From an uncultured Roseobacter sp. (GTDB lineage: Bacteria; Pseudomonadota; Alphaproteobacteria; Rhodobacterales; Rhodobacteraceae), in contig CANKZM010000001.1 in assembly GCA_947488305.1 (NCBI GenBank), positions 1 to 64,000 of the forward strand: DNA of 64,000 bases, given 5' to 3'. The notes beneath the pieces were generated by a model. That model made no database searches and had not been told where the DNA came from. It saw nothing but the letters and a program-made list of their open reading frames with translations. How positions within the stretch are numbered: the stretch's first letter is position 1; the number at the start of each line of letters is the position of its first letter. Positions 45,436 to 54,295 of the stretch are shown here, one piece after another. The translations under genes were made by a program, and so were the position numbers.

Positions 45436-45521
45436 TGGTGCGGATGAGAAGACTCGAACTTCCACGGGTGTTACCCCACAGCGACCTCAACGCTGCGCGT
45501 CTACCATTCCGCCACATCCGC
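45436..45521 (-). tRNA. tRNA-Leu (anticodon GAG), integration target
   Basis: On the minus strand the gene begins GCGGATGTGGCGGAATGG and folds as a long-variable-arm leucine tRNA: acceptor GCGGATG pairs with CATCCGC, the anticodon loop TTGAGGT (GAG at 45486-45488), T-loop GTTCGAGTC, discriminator A and encoded CCA (45436-45438). The 3' terminal 14 bases are the target core copied at 40361. The element did not damage the tRNA; its 3' end is intact. Confidence 0.95.
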
Positions 45522-45654
45522 ACATAATGAATGGTGTGCGGTCTTTAGCTTGCCCACGCTGGCTTGTGAAGAGACATTTTTGCATTTTTCACGATTGTAG
45601 CGTTCGCCTGATTTTGGACTTTGCTCTCCAGGAAAGCTGGGCTAAGTCCGCCGC

Positions 45655-46359
45655 ATGGTGGAATGGATCATCTCCGAGGGCCTGACAGATTACCGTTCGG
45701 CAGAGCGTTGGATGGAACAGCGCGCAGCCGCCATCTCCAGTGGGCAGTCAGAGGAGTGCATCTGGTTGGTCGAGCATCCGCCACTCTACACGGCGGGAAC
45801 AAGTGCGAAACAGGCTGATCTCATCGATCCAAACAGATTTCCGGTACATGTCACGAAACGCGGTGGACAATATACATATCATGGTCCCGGCCAGCGCGTT
45901 GCCTACACCTTGCTGGACGTTGCAAGACACGGGCGCGATGTACGCCTGTTTGTCCAGAATCTCGAGGACTGGGTCATCAATACGCTTGGTCAGTTCAATG
46001 TGACAGGCCACATTCGTGAGGGACGTGTTGGCGTCTGGGTAGAACGCCCCGATAAACCTATCGGTGCCAATGGTAAGGTAGCCGAAGACAAGATAGCAGC
46101 CATTGGTATCCGGCTCCGGAAATGGGTGAGCTTTCATGGAATCTCTATCAATGTGGATCCGGAGTTGGCGCATTTTGAAGGTATCGTTCCTTGCGGCATC
46201 ACAGAGCATGGCGTGACCAGCCTTGTTGATCTGGGTTTACCCGTAACGATGAACGATCTGGATGTCGCATTGCGCGCCAGCTTTTCAACGGTTTTCGATG
46301 GGGAAATTAGGGATGCGGCATGGAGCGACCCTGACGTGACGGCCGGGACCGCATATTGA
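45655..46359 (+). CDS. lipB: Octanoyl-ACP:protein octanoyltransferase
   Basis: A 234-residue LipB that moves octanoyl groups from ACP to lipoyl domains. Motifs: [17 protein letters not shown] near residue 40, [22 protein letters not shown] near residue 68, [21 protein letters not shown] with the catalytic Lys near residue 143, and the catalytic Cys in [14 protein letters not shown] near residue 180. It begins 133 bases after the tRNA. LipA is not in the window. Confidence 0.95.
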   Translation: MVEWIISEGLTDYRSAERWMEQRAAAISSGQSEECIWLVEHPPLYTAGTSAKQADLIDPNRFPVHVTKRGGQYTYHGPGQRVAYTLLDVARHGRDVRLFVQNLEDWVINTLGQFNVTGHIREGRVGVWVERPDKPIGANGKVAEDKIAAIGIRLRKWVSFHGISINVDPELAHFEGIVPCGITEHGVTSLVDLGLPVTMNDLDVALRASFSTVFDGEIRDAAWSDPDVTAGTAY

Positions 46360-46457
46360 CCCCTTTGGGATATCTTTGCATTCCAGCGGTATTTGATCAC
46401 CGAAAAACACCATTGAAGCGCACGAAAATTCGCTGAGCGCGGGGTGTTGCCTCGTTG

Positions 46458-47450
46458 TCAGTCAGATGGAACTGCAAGAACCGCAGCACAGTCTCCAGGC
46501 TTGATCAGACCGGGATGGTGCCGGGCCGTCACAATGCCATCGCGATTTGCCAATATGGGTTTCGGTGCTCGTCCGGTTTTTTCGGGGTTCCATAGCAATG
46601 CAATCAGATCGCCGGTCTTCACGCTGTCACCTAGTGTGTGCCGAAACTCGACCAGGCCGCCAGACGTGACGAAGTGAAAACAGGCATCATCAGGCTGGGT
46701 CAGGAGAACGGAGGGGCGACGTTCAACCGCTCCCTTCAATATGCCCGCATGGATGAGCAGATTGCGTGCGCCCCTCTTAGCAATGGCTATTGTCGCTGGC
46801 GTCGCAGAGCCACCACCGCCCAACTCTGTTGTGACAAAGGTCTTGCCTAATGCTTCTGCTGCGTTGTCATACATACCCAAAGCATCAATCTCTCGCATCT
46901 CAACGCTGTAGGGCGCATTGAAGGCATCGCGGGCATCACGACATCGGGCTTCTTGAGCTTTGTCCTCAAGAACATGCGACGCGGCGAAAGGCAGGAAATC
47001 AAGCGTCCGCCCGCCCGAATGAAAATCAAGCACGATATCCGTCATTGGCAACAGGACATGCTGAAAGTAATCCGCGATCTTCTGTGTCGGCGTGCCGTCC
47101 GGGCGCCCGGGAAACGCGCGATTCATATTGCCCTGATCGATCGGGGACACGCGTGCGCCATCCATGAATGCGGGATGATTCATGCTCGGTATCAGAATGA
47201 CCGTCCCGCTGATCACTGCCGGATCAAGGCTTTGTGCCATGGCATGCAGTGCAATTGGGCCCTCGTATTCGTCGCCATGATTGCCACCGGTAAAAAGGGC
47301 GCAGGGGCCGTCTCCGTTGCGGATGACGCAAATGGGAATCAGAATTGACCCCCAAGCGCTGTCGTTCCGGCTGTAGGGCAGGCGAAGGTGGCCGTGCTGC
47401 ACACCGTTTTGGTCAAAATCGACAGTTGCACTGATTGGGTTAGCACGCAT
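46458..47450 (-). CDS. doeB: N-alpha-acetyl-L-2,4-diaminobutyrate deacetylase (ectoine catabolism)
   Basis: A 330-residue zinc carboxypeptidase-fold protein of the aspartoacylase/succinylglutamate desuccinylase family. Zn ligands appear in TGGNHGDEYEGP near residue 55 and the later His in VLDFHSGGRTLDF; NMNRAFPG follows. The pattern FDQNGVQHGHLRLPYSRNDSAWGS at the start is that of DoeB/EutE. It removes acetyl from the product of DoeA. The ATG at 47450 follows the doeA stop by three bases, so both are coupled. Confidence 0.9.
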   Translation of the reverse strand: MRANPISATVDFDQNGVQHGHLRLPYSRNDSAWGSILIPICVIRNGDGPCALFTGGNHGDEYEGPIALHAMAQSLDPAVISGTVILIPSMNHPAFMDGARVSPIDQGNMNRAFPGRPDGTPTQKIADYFQHVLLPMTDIVLDFHSGGRTLDFLPFAASHVLEDKAQEARCRDARDAFNAPYSVEMREIDALGMYDNAAEALGKTFVTTELGGGGSATPATIAIAKRGARNLLIHAGILKGAVERRPSVLLTQPDDACFHFVTSGGLVEFRHTLGDSVKTGDLIALLWNPEKTGRAPKPILANRDGIVTARHHPGLIKPGDCAAVLAVPSD

Positions 47451-47453
47451 CAA

Positions 47454-48629
47454 TCACCCCTTGACCACAAGCTGGCGAGGTGTGTTGCAGAGACATTCCA
47501 CTCCGGTTTCTGTAATGACGATCGGTTCCGTGATTTCCAATCCTCCGTCATCCAGCCAAAGCGCTGGCATGAAGTGGAAACTCATACCGGGTTCAAGCAC
47601 CGTCGTGTCGCCCTCGCGAAAGGACATCGTGCGTTCGCCCCAGTCTGGCGGATATGACAGGCCGATGGCGTAGCCACAACGACTGTCCTTCTCAAACCCC
47701 AGGGAATTCAGGGTCCGGTTAAACGCGCGGGCAATGTCTTCGCATCGATTGCCCGGACGCGCCTGAGCGAGGCCCGCGTCCACGGCTTCGAGCACGGCTT
47801 TCTCAGCGTCCAGATACCTTTGCGGCGGTTTGCCCAAAAACAGGGTCCGCGATTGAGGGCATTGATAGCGCCGATGCGCGCCTGCAATCTCGAAAAACGT
47901 ACTTTCACCAGAACGGAGCGGGCTGTCGTCCCAAGTGAGGTGCGGGGCCGTCGCATCCATGCCAGAGGGGGCCATCGGAACAATTGCGGGGTAGTCGCCC
48001 CAATGTCCGTCAGCGCCTGAAACGGATGTATGGTAGATGTCAGCAATCAGTTCGTTTTTGCGCATCCCCGGCTCCGCTCGATCCCGGATAACGCTGTGCA
48101 TTTTTTCCACGATGCGCGCTGCACGGCGCATGTAGGTGATCTCGGTCTCGGATTTTACGGCCCGTTGCCAGTTCACAAGCCCTGTCGCATCGATCAAATC
48201 CGATTCTGGCAGGCCAGTTTGCAAGCTTTGGAAAGCCGCCGCGGTGAAGTAGTAATTATCCATTTCCAGGCCGATGCGACCCGTCGCCAAACATTGTTCC
48301 TGCAGGATCTGGCACAGGTCCGACATCGGATGCTTTTCGGGGTTTTGTACAAATGTATCGTCATAGCCGCGAATGTTATCGGCTTGTAGATAGGTTGTGA
48401 GACCAGCGCCGATCGCGTCCATAGCGCGGCCCCACCAAAGGGGCTCGCCCTCCATCTTGAGCAAGACACCTTGATGGACGTAGAAAGACCATCCGTCATA
48501 CCCGGTCAGCCACGCCATGTTAGACGGGTCGGTTACAAAGACCGCATCCAAACCACGTTTCGCCATCTCAGCGCGGGTTTTGGCGAGGCGTGCAGCATAT
48601 TCTGCCGGGGTGAAAGGTAGCTTGGGCAT
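47454..48629 (-). CDS. doeA: Ectoine hydrolase
   Basis: A 391-residue M24-fold enzyme (DoeA/EutD) that opens the ectoine ring. Sequence identity landmarks: FVTDPSNMAWLTGYDGWSFYVHQG near residue 40, MDNYYFTAAAFQSLQTGLP, GADGHWGDYPAIVPMAPSG, and DWGERTMSFREGDTTVLEPGMSFHF. The metal-binding Asp residues usual in M24 peptidases are absent (FFEIAGAHRRYQC), as in other ectoine hydrolases. ATG at 48629 is preceded by GGAGAT. The gene is divergent from the lyase operon. Confidence 0.92.
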   Translation of the reverse strand: MPKLPFTPAEYAARLAKTRAEMAKRGLDAVFVTDPSNMAWLTGYDGWSFYVHQGVLLKMEGEPLWWGRAMDAIGAGLTTYLQADNIRGYDDTFVQNPEKHPMSDLCQILQEQCLATGRIGLEMDNYYFTAAAFQSLQTGLPESDLIDATGLVNWQRAVKSETEITYMRRAARIVEKMHSVIRDRAEPGMRKNELIADIYHTSVSGADGHWGDYPAIVPMAPSGMDATAPHLTWDDSPLRSGESTFFEIAGAHRRYQCPQSRTLFLGKPPQRYLDAEKAVLEAVDAGLAQARPGNRCEDIARAFNRTLNSLGFEKDSRCGYAIGLSYPPDWGERTMSFREGDTTVLEPGMSFHFMPALWLDDGGLEITEPIVITETGVECLCNTPRQLVVKG

Positions 48630-48751
48630 GGTATCTCCGCAGGGACTGGTCCGGACGTTATCATGGGTTCTTGCAACGACAAGATGGCTTTCTTTTCGCT
48701 TGTGCAAAACCAATCATTGACCGTCGCGTGAACTCCCGTAGCAATGGGGGA

Positions 48752-49786
48752 ATGGATACGATAACAAACCCGTTCTTTGGCCGCGGCATGGATCATCCCG
48801 CACTGTCCGAAGCCCCCTGGACCGCTGCGAATGCCGCAGCGCCCCTCGCATTGATCGAGCGGTGCCCGCGCGCCGCACCAACACCGATGGTTGCAGCAAG
48901 CGACCTGGCGCATGATTTTGGCGTAGCGGAGGTCTGGATCAAGGACGAGCGAGACCGCATGGGCATGGGCAGCTTCAAGGCGCTCGGCGCTGCCTATGTG
49001 ATCGCCTGCGATAGTGCCGAGGGGCAGGCAGCAGGGCAAACCTATGTCACTGCAAGCGCGGGAAACCATGGGCTGTCGGTCGCTGCGGGGGCTGCGGCCT
49101 TTGGCGCAAGATCACGGGTATTTATCGCCGAAACAGTGCCGGAGGCCTTTGCAGACCGTTTGCGCAGTCACGGTGCAGAGGTGGTGCGTGCCGGTGCCGT
49201 CTACGAGGAAAGTATGTCCGAGGCCGCACGTGTCGCTGAAGCGGAAGGATTGGTGCTGCTTTCTGACAGCTCGTGGCCGGGGTATTTCGACAGGCCGCAT
49301 CGACTGATGGAGGGATATCTGGTCCTCATGGCCGAAGCCGTGTCGCAATTGGAGCAGCCCCCAACCCACATTTTCCTGCAAGCAGGCGTAGGTGGCCTGG
49401 CGGGCGCCTGTGCCGCGCATGCACGGCTGGCATGGGGGCAAACGCCACGGATCATTGTGGTGGAGCCAGAAGTCGCCCCGGCTTTGAAAGCGTCGATCGA
49501 GGCGGACGGGCCGGTTGTGGCCCCAGGGCCGGTCTCGGCGATGGGGCGGCTGGATTGCAAGGAACCTTCTCTTATTGCTCTCAAGAGCCTTGCACGGGAT
49601 GCAAACGACTTCATGGTGATCTCCGAGGCCGAAGGCGAAACGGGAGCGCAGCGTGCCGCTCATCTGGGGATGACATCGACGCCATCCGGTGCTGCGGGTC
49701 TGGCGGGTCTGATCACGGCGGAGGGGGAATTGGGTCTGGACCGCACGGCGCGCATACTCCTGATTTTGAGCGAAGGGCCAGAATAG
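48752..49786 (+). CDS. Diaminopropionate ammonia-lyase-like PLP enzyme
   Basis: A 344-residue fold-type II PLP lyase. The segment LIERCPRAAPTPMVAASDLAHDFGVAEVWIKDERDRMGMGSFKALGAAYV near residue 30 is characteristic of diaminopropionate ammonia-lyases, with the PLP Lys in GSFKALGAAY; the Gly-rich QAGVGGLAGACAAHARLAWG follows near residue 210 and SEGPE ends it. DpaL from enteric bacteria is longer (about 400). In this ectoine context a diamino acid such as diaminobutyrate is an attractive substrate, but that is inference. It is not the threonine dehydratase-like EutB of other Rhodobacterales. Confidence 0.8.
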   Translation: MDTITNPFFGRGMDHPALSEAPWTAANAAAPLALIERCPRAAPTPMVAASDLAHDFGVAEVWIKDERDRMGMGSFKALGAAYVIACDSAEGQAAGQTYVTASAGNHGLSVAAGAAAFGARSRVFIAETVPEAFADRLRSHGAEVVRAGAVYEESMSEAARVAEAEGLVLLSDSSWPGYFDRPHRLMEGYLVLMAEAVSQLEQPPTHIFLQAGVGGLAGACAAHARLAWGQTPRIIVVEPEVAPALKASIEADGPVVAPGPVSAMGRLDCKEPSLIALKSLARDANDFMVISEAEGETGAQRAAHLGMTSTPSGAAGLAGLITAEGELGLDRTARILLILSEGPE

Positions 49787-49788
49787 GC

Positions 49789-50949
49789 ATGGCGCGGGCC
49801 AGATTTACGCCCCGAGAATTCGAAGCCCGCGTTACGCAGGCTCAGGGCCGGATGGCGCATTTGGGCATCGACGCCCTGTTGCTGACAACCGAAGCTGACA
49901 TTCGGTATTTCACGGGGTTTTTGACGCGTTTCTGGGAGAGTCCCACCCGGCCATGGTTTCTAGTGCTGCCAGCGGCGGGCAAACCAATTGCCGTGATCCC
50001 GAGCATTGGTGAACCCTTGATGCGAAAGACAGGGCTGGAGGACATCCGCACATGGCGTGCGCCAGACTACGATGACGACGGTGTGTCGTTGTTGGCCGAA
50101 ACGCTGGGCAGCGTCACGACGCAAAACGGCATGATTGCAATCCCGGGGGGTAACGGCACGCATCTAAGGATGCCCCAGCAGGACTGGATGCGCATCAACG
50201 CCTCGCTGCCGGATAGGAGATTTGGCGATGACAGGGGGCTTATGTGTGCTCAGCGCATGGTGAAATCGGAACTCGAAGTGCAGGCCATCGCCAAAACCTG
50301 CGCCATCGCCAACCGGGCATTTGACCGTGTGCCCGAGATCGCAAAGGCAGGGGTCCCGCTCAGCGATGTGTTTCGCAAATTTCAGATGCTTTGTCTGGAA
50401 GAGGGCGCGGATTGGGTTCCTTACCTCGCAGGCGGCGCAGGGCAGGGCGGATACCTGGATGTAATCTCTCCGGCAGATGATCGTCCCCTGGAGGCCGGTG
50501 ACGTTCTAATGCTGGATACAGGGCTGATTTGCGACGGATATTTCTGCGATTTTGACCGCAATTTCAGCATCGGGCCGGCAAACGACAAGGCCGCATCTGG
50601 CCACGCAAGGCTGATCGAAGCCACCCATGCAGCTTTTGAAGCCGCGCGACCGGGGCAGGCGGTATCCGATTTGTTTGCGATTATGGACGGTATCCTCACT
50701 GGCGGGCAGGGAGGCTCCGACGCCGGGCGGCTTGGTCATGGCCTGGGCATGCAATTGACCGAACCGCCATCGCTGATTGCGGGCGATCAAACTGTCCTGG
50801 CTCCTGGCATGGTCCTGACGCTTGAACCGGGGATCGACATGGGGGGCGGTCGGATCATGGTGCATGAAGAAAACATCGTGATCCGGGAAGATGGTGCCGA
50901 ATGGTTGTCGGCCCCTTCAAGTGCTCTGATCCGCGAGTTGCCTCTATGA
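49789..50949 (+). CDS. M24 metallopeptidase (Xaa-Pro aminopeptidase-like), DoeA paralogue
   Basis: A 386-residue creatinase-fold protein. The N-terminal domain has LLTTEADIRYFTGFLTRFWE near residue 24. The catalytic domain carries the metal pentad: two Asp in LMLDTGLICDGYFCDFDRNFS near residue 240, His in RLGHGLGMQLTEPP near residue 317, Glu in LTLEPGID near residue 344 and Glu in VHEENIVI near residue 360. Unlike DoeA it therefore keeps all metal ligands. Starts three bases after the lyase stop. The substrate is likely an acylated or cyclic amino-acid derivative. Confidence 0.85.
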   Translation: MARARFTPREFEARVTQAQGRMAHLGIDALLLTTEADIRYFTGFLTRFWESPTRPWFLVLPAAGKPIAVIPSIGEPLMRKTGLEDIRTWRAPDYDDDGVSLLAETLGSVTTQNGMIAIPGGNGTHLRMPQQDWMRINASLPDRRFGDDRGLMCAQRMVKSELEVQAIAKTCAIANRAFDRVPEIAKAGVPLSDVFRKFQMLCLEEGADWVPYLAGGAGQGGYLDVISPADDRPLEAGDVLMLDTGLICDGYFCDFDRNFSIGPANDKAASGHARLIEATHAAFEAARPGQAVSDLFAIMDGILTGGQGGSDAGRLGHGLGMQLTEPPSLIAGDQTVLAPGMVLTLEPGIDMGGGRIMVHEENIVIREDGAEWLSAPSSALIRELPL

Positions 50950-51689
50950 CGGGTGCGGTGTTCCCTTTCGATCTTGTTGAACCAGACGGGCCGCGCCTTG
51001 GCCTTATAGCTCTGCAATCGGATGAAACGATTGAGCGAGACATGCGCCGACTGCTGCCGCAAGACATCGAGTTCATGGTGTCAAGGGTCCCGTCGGACGA
51101 GGAAGTCAGCCGTCACACGCTGGCAGCGATGGAGGCGCACCTGAGTGCGGCTGCGTCCCTTTTTCCTTCCGGCGTGAAATTCGATGTGATCGGCTATGGC
51201 TGCACGTCTGGTACAGCTCAGATAGGCGCAAATGCAGTGGCCGAAAGGATCAGGTCCGCAGCGATGACGTCAGCTGTCACGCAGCCTTTGAGCAGTTTGT
51301 TGGCGGCGTGTCGGCACTTGGGCCTTAAGCGTATTGCGTTGCTTTCCCCGTATGTCGCGCAGGTTTCTGAACGCCTGCGCGAAGTCCTTGTGTCGGAAGG
51401 TATCGATACGCCGGTTTTTGGCAGTTTCGACGCGGCAGTCGAAGCCACAGTCGTGCGCATCTCCCAGCGCTCCATCAGAGAGGCTGCATCTGCGTTGATG
51501 CAAGGTGCCGATGTGGATGGTTTGTTCCTGTCCTGCACAAACCTGCGCACTTTGGATGTGATTGAGCCGTTGGAGACCAGACTGGATATGCCGGTTCTCA
51601 GCAGCAATCAGGTCCTTGCATGGCATATGATGAAACTGGCCGGGATGGAGCCACCGGACACCGCACCGGGGCGCTTGTTCCGGCGCTAG
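50946..51689 (+). CDS. Asp/Glu racemase-fold protein (EutA / maleate isomerase-like)
   Basis: A 247-residue protein with the two catalytic cysteines of the maleate isomerase/Asp-Glu racemase family: IGYGCTSGTAQIG near residue 85 and LFLSCTNLRTLD near residue 200. In the hydroxyectoine utilisation cluster of relatives (eutABC) such a protein is EutA, acting on the hydroxyl configuration. The start overlaps the upstream gene as ATGA. Ends with CTAG shared with the convergent AEC transporter gene. Confidence 0.82.
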   Translation: MTGAVFPFDLVEPDGPRLGLIALQSDETIERDMRRLLPQDIEFMVSRVPSDEEVSRHTLAAMEAHLSAAASLFPSGVKFDVIGYGCTSGTAQIGANAVAERIRSAAMTSAVTQPLSSLLAACRHLGLKRIALLSPYVAQVSERLREVLVSEGIDTPVFGSFDAAVEATVVRISQRSIREAASALMQGADVDGLFLSCTNLRTLDVIEPLETRLDMPVLSSNQVLAWHMMKLAGMEPPDTAPGRLFRR

Positions 51690-52621
51690 ACCCCTTCAAG
51701 CAGCAAGAGCCAAAGCCAGACAGTAAAGATTGATCCGAGCGTCGCGAGTAAAACGGCCGAAGCCGCGACCCGGCGCGCGCGCCCATACATATTCGCAAAG
51801 ATGTAGGCGTTGAAGCCCGGTGCCATTGCAGCGGTCAATACGCCGGACCTGAAAGCTTCCGTCGGAACCGCAAGGCTCTGTCCCATGAACCAGACGATGG
51901 CCGGATGCAGCAGAAGGGCGATGCAGCAGACCATGGCAATCGTGCGCAAGTCCCCTTCGGGTCGATACTGGATCAGGACACCGCCAAGTGCGAAAAGGGC
52001 GGTTGGGAGTGCTGCGCGGATCACCAGATCAAGCCCGTCAGAGACCACACCGGGTAGCGTCAATCCGGTGAGATTGAATGCGAACCCTAGCAGGATTGCG
52101 ATCACCAGTGCGTTGCTGAACATTGCGCGTGCAACGCCACGGGCCATTTCAAACGCGGATTTGCCACGGTTGCGGGTAATCTCCATCGTGGTAATGCCGA
52201 GCCCGTAGCAAAACGGCGAATGCAGCGCGACGATGGCGAAATTTCCGGTCAGCGCGTCGGCGCCATATGCCCGCTCGGTGATCGGCAGGCCAAGCAGGAC
52301 GGAATTTGAAAACAGACAGCAAAAGCCAATGGCGACGCAATCTTCCCAGTCACGCCCGAAAAACGCCCGCGCCCCGAACAGCCCGGCAAAAAAGCAGATT
52401 GTCGCTCCGCTGTAAAAACTCATCAGCAAGCCGGGATCGAAGGACCGCGCGAGGTCAATCTCCGCAATGGCTTTGAAGAGCAGACAAGGTATCGCGAAGC
52501 TTTGGGTGAATTTCATCAGCCCATCCACCCCCGACAGCGAGAAATAGCCGCGCCAGACTGCTACGTAGCCGAAACCAATGACCAGAAAAACCGGCAAAAT
52601 GACATCAAGAAGGGTCTGCAT
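51686..52621 (-). CDS. AEC-family transporter (auxin efflux carrier type)
   Basis: A 311-residue membrane protein of about ten helices. It opens LLDVILPVFLVIGFGYVAVWRGYFSL, and the segment YGADALTGNFAIVALHSPFCYGLG lies near residue 115, both typical of AEC carriers. It likely moves a carboxylate or amino-acid derivative. It ends within the stop of the lyase operon; the two are convergent so not one unit, but a shared function is possible. Confidence 0.85.
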   Translation of the reverse strand: MQTLLDVILPVFLVIGFGYVAVWRGYFSLSGVDGLMKFTQSFAIPCLLFKAIAEIDLARSFDPGLLMSFYSGATICFFAGLFGARAFFGRDWEDCVAIGFCCLFSNSVLLGLPITERAYGADALTGNFAIVALHSPFCYGLGITTMEITRNRGKSAFEMARGVARAMFSNALVIAILLGFAFNLTGLTLPGVVSDGLDLVIRAALPTALFALGGVLIQYRPEGDLRTIAMVCCIALLLHPAIVWFMGQSLAVPTEAFRSGVLTAAMAPGFNAYIFANMYGRARRVAASAVLLATLGSIFTVWLWLLLLEGV

Positions 52622-52656
52622 TCGCCCCCCTTAGAGGCTTGCCGTATGTTGGCATG

Positions 52657-53457
52657 TTACGGCGCGGGAAAGCTCAGGCGCAAGCCGTCGTAGGCCGGTT
52701 GAATATGATCTGGCGTCTCGGCCAGCACCGTCTCGTAATCGAGATCGATGTGCATATTGGTCAGGACCGCTGATTTTGGCTGTACCTGCTCGATCCACTC
52801 AAGCGTTTGCGCGAGATGAGAATGGGTCGGGTGCGGATCGCGGCGCAGCGCGTCCACGATCCAACAATCAAGACCTTTCAGGATCGGCCAGACATCATCA
52901 GGGATATGCGCGACGTCGGGCAAATACGCGATATCACCGACGCGGAAACCAAGGGCGTTCATCCCGCCGTGTGCCACTTCGAAGGGCATGAACGATATTG
53001 CGCCGCCTGCACCATCGATCGTGACATCACCGTCCAGGAGGTTCATGTCCAGGATGGGCGGGTAAGTTGAGCCCTCAGCCTGAACGAAGGCATAGGTGAA
53101 CCTGTCCATCAGGGCGCGACGTGTGGGCTCGTCTGCCCAAACCGGCAACCGTGCGCGCATATTGAACACGATCATCCGCAGATCATCGATCCCATGAACA
53201 TGATCCGCATGGCCATGGGTGTAGATGACCGCGTCAAGCCGCCCCACTTCCGCCGCCAGCAGTTGTTCACGCAGGTCCGGCGAAGTGTCGATCAGTACTG
53301 TGGTTGTACCGGTCTCGCTGACACGTTCCACCAGCAAAGAGCAACGCCTGCGCCGATTCCGGGGGTTGGAGGGGTCGCAGTCCCCCCAGTGTCCGCCAAG
53401 ACGTGGCACACCGCCGGAGGATCCGCATCCCAGAATTGTGAAATGCAACGTGCTCAA
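52657..53457 (-). CDS. MBL-fold hydrolase (PhnP-like)
   Basis: A 266-residue metallo-beta-lactamase-fold protein. It opens FTILGCGSSGGVPRLGGHWGDCDPSNPRNRRRRCSLLVE, the pattern of PhnP-type phosphodiesterases, and has the metal motif YTHGHADHVHGIDDLR near residue 80. The start overlaps the tatD stop (ATGA), so it is translated with it. It might hydrolyse cyclic ribose phosphate or a similar ester. The zinc-binding cysteine-rich part (CGSSGG and CDPSN) is present. Confidence 0.88.
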   Translation of the reverse strand: MSTLHFTILGCGSSGGVPRLGGHWGDCDPSNPRNRRRRCSLLVERVSETGTTTVLIDTSPDLREQLLAAEVGRLDAVIYTHGHADHVHGIDDLRMIVFNMRARLPVWADEPTRRALMDRFTYAFVQAEGSTYPPILDMNLLDGDVTIDGAGGAISFMPFEVAHGGMNALGFRVGDIAYLPDVAHIPDDVWPILKGLDCWIVDALRRDPHPTHSHLAQTLEWIEQVQPKSAVLTNMHIDLDYETVLAETPDHIQPAYDGLRLSFPAP

Positions 53458-54263
53458 CCGGCACCCCCCTCGTAGGCGGTGACCTTCGTGAACAGACGCT
53501 CAAAATTTGCTTCTGTTTGAGCCGCGAATTCAGGGTATTCGACACCGAATGTTTCTGCGGCACGGCGTGCGGTATGCGCGGTGAAGGCCGGTTCGTTGCG
53601 CCTGCCGCGATGGGGAGGTGGCGCGAGGTAGGGGGCGTCGGTCTCAACAAGAACGCGATCAAGCGGCGCATTTGAAAGGATGTCGCGTAGCGCCTGAGAT
53701 TTAGGAAAGGCCGTGATCCCTGACATCGAAAGGTAAAACCCCAGATCAAGAGCCGCTGTTGCGAGAGCTTCGGAAGACGAAAAACAATGCATGACGCAGG
53801 CATAAGCGCCATTGCGATGCTCCTCTGTCAGGATGTCGGCCATATCGTCATCCGCATCGCGTGCGTGTATGATCAGCGGTAGACCGGTCTCGCGGGCCGC
53901 TTCGATGTGGATACGCAGGGAGGTCTTTTGCGCCTCGGCGCTTTCAGCGGTGTAGTGATAGTCGAGGCCGGTTTCCCCGATGCCAACAAACTTCGGATGC
54001 TGGGCCAGACTGATAAGCTGGTCCACCTGAGCCATGGGTTCAGCGGCGACACTCATCGGATGCGTGCCCGCCGCGTAAAAAACTGGGGCATGGGCCTCGG
54101 CGATCGCTCGCACGGTGGGCTCATTCCTGAGCTTGGTGCAGATCGTCACCATCCTGTGCACGCCAGCCTTTGCCGCAGCATCGACCACTTCCTCGAGCCG
54201 TCCGTCAAAATCGGGAAAGTCGAGGTGACAATGGCTGTCGGTAATATGCGGTTCTGTGCTCAT
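53454..54263 (-). CDS. TatD-family metal-dependent hydrolase
   Basis: A 269-residue TIM-barrel DNase/RNase-type protein. Metal ligands in ITDSHCHLDF at residue 8, GETGLDYHYT near residue 96, FSGGIT-like CMHCFSSS near 160 and ETDAPYLAPPPHRGRRNEP near residue 200. It ends overlapping the MBL gene start, and starts 32 bases after holB. TatD next to tmk-holB is a conserved order in bacteria. Confidence 0.93.
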   Translation of the reverse strand: MSTEPHITDSHCHLDFPDFDGRLEEVVDAAAKAGVHRMVTICTKLRNEPTVRAIAEAHAPVFYAAGTHPMSVAAEPMAQVDQLISLAQHPKFVGIGETGLDYHYTAESAEAQKTSLRIHIEAARETGLPLIIHARDADDDMADILTEEHRNGAYACVMHCFSSSEALATAALDLGFYLSMSGITAFPKSQALRDILSNAPLDRVLVETDAPYLAPPPHRGRRNEPAFTAHTARRAAETFGVEYPEFAAQTEANFERLFTKVTAYEGGAG

Positions 54264-54295
54264 GCCTGCCCGAAATTCGTGCGCCAGACGATGCC

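Larger units (their letters stand above)
40361..45449. mobile_element. Integrated element in the tRNA-Leu(GAG) 3' end
   Basis: An about 5.1-kb unit bounded by a 14-base imperfect repeat of the tRNA-Leu 3' end. It carries a tyrosine integrase, an AlpA-type protein, two small control genes, an HTH protein with a repeat cluster, a two-gene AT-richer cargo on the other strand, and a zinc-ribbon protein. No capsid, packaging or conjugation genes are present, so it must use a helper or be a minimal satellite or genomic island. The limits rest on the att-like repeat and are inferred. Confidence 0.8.
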
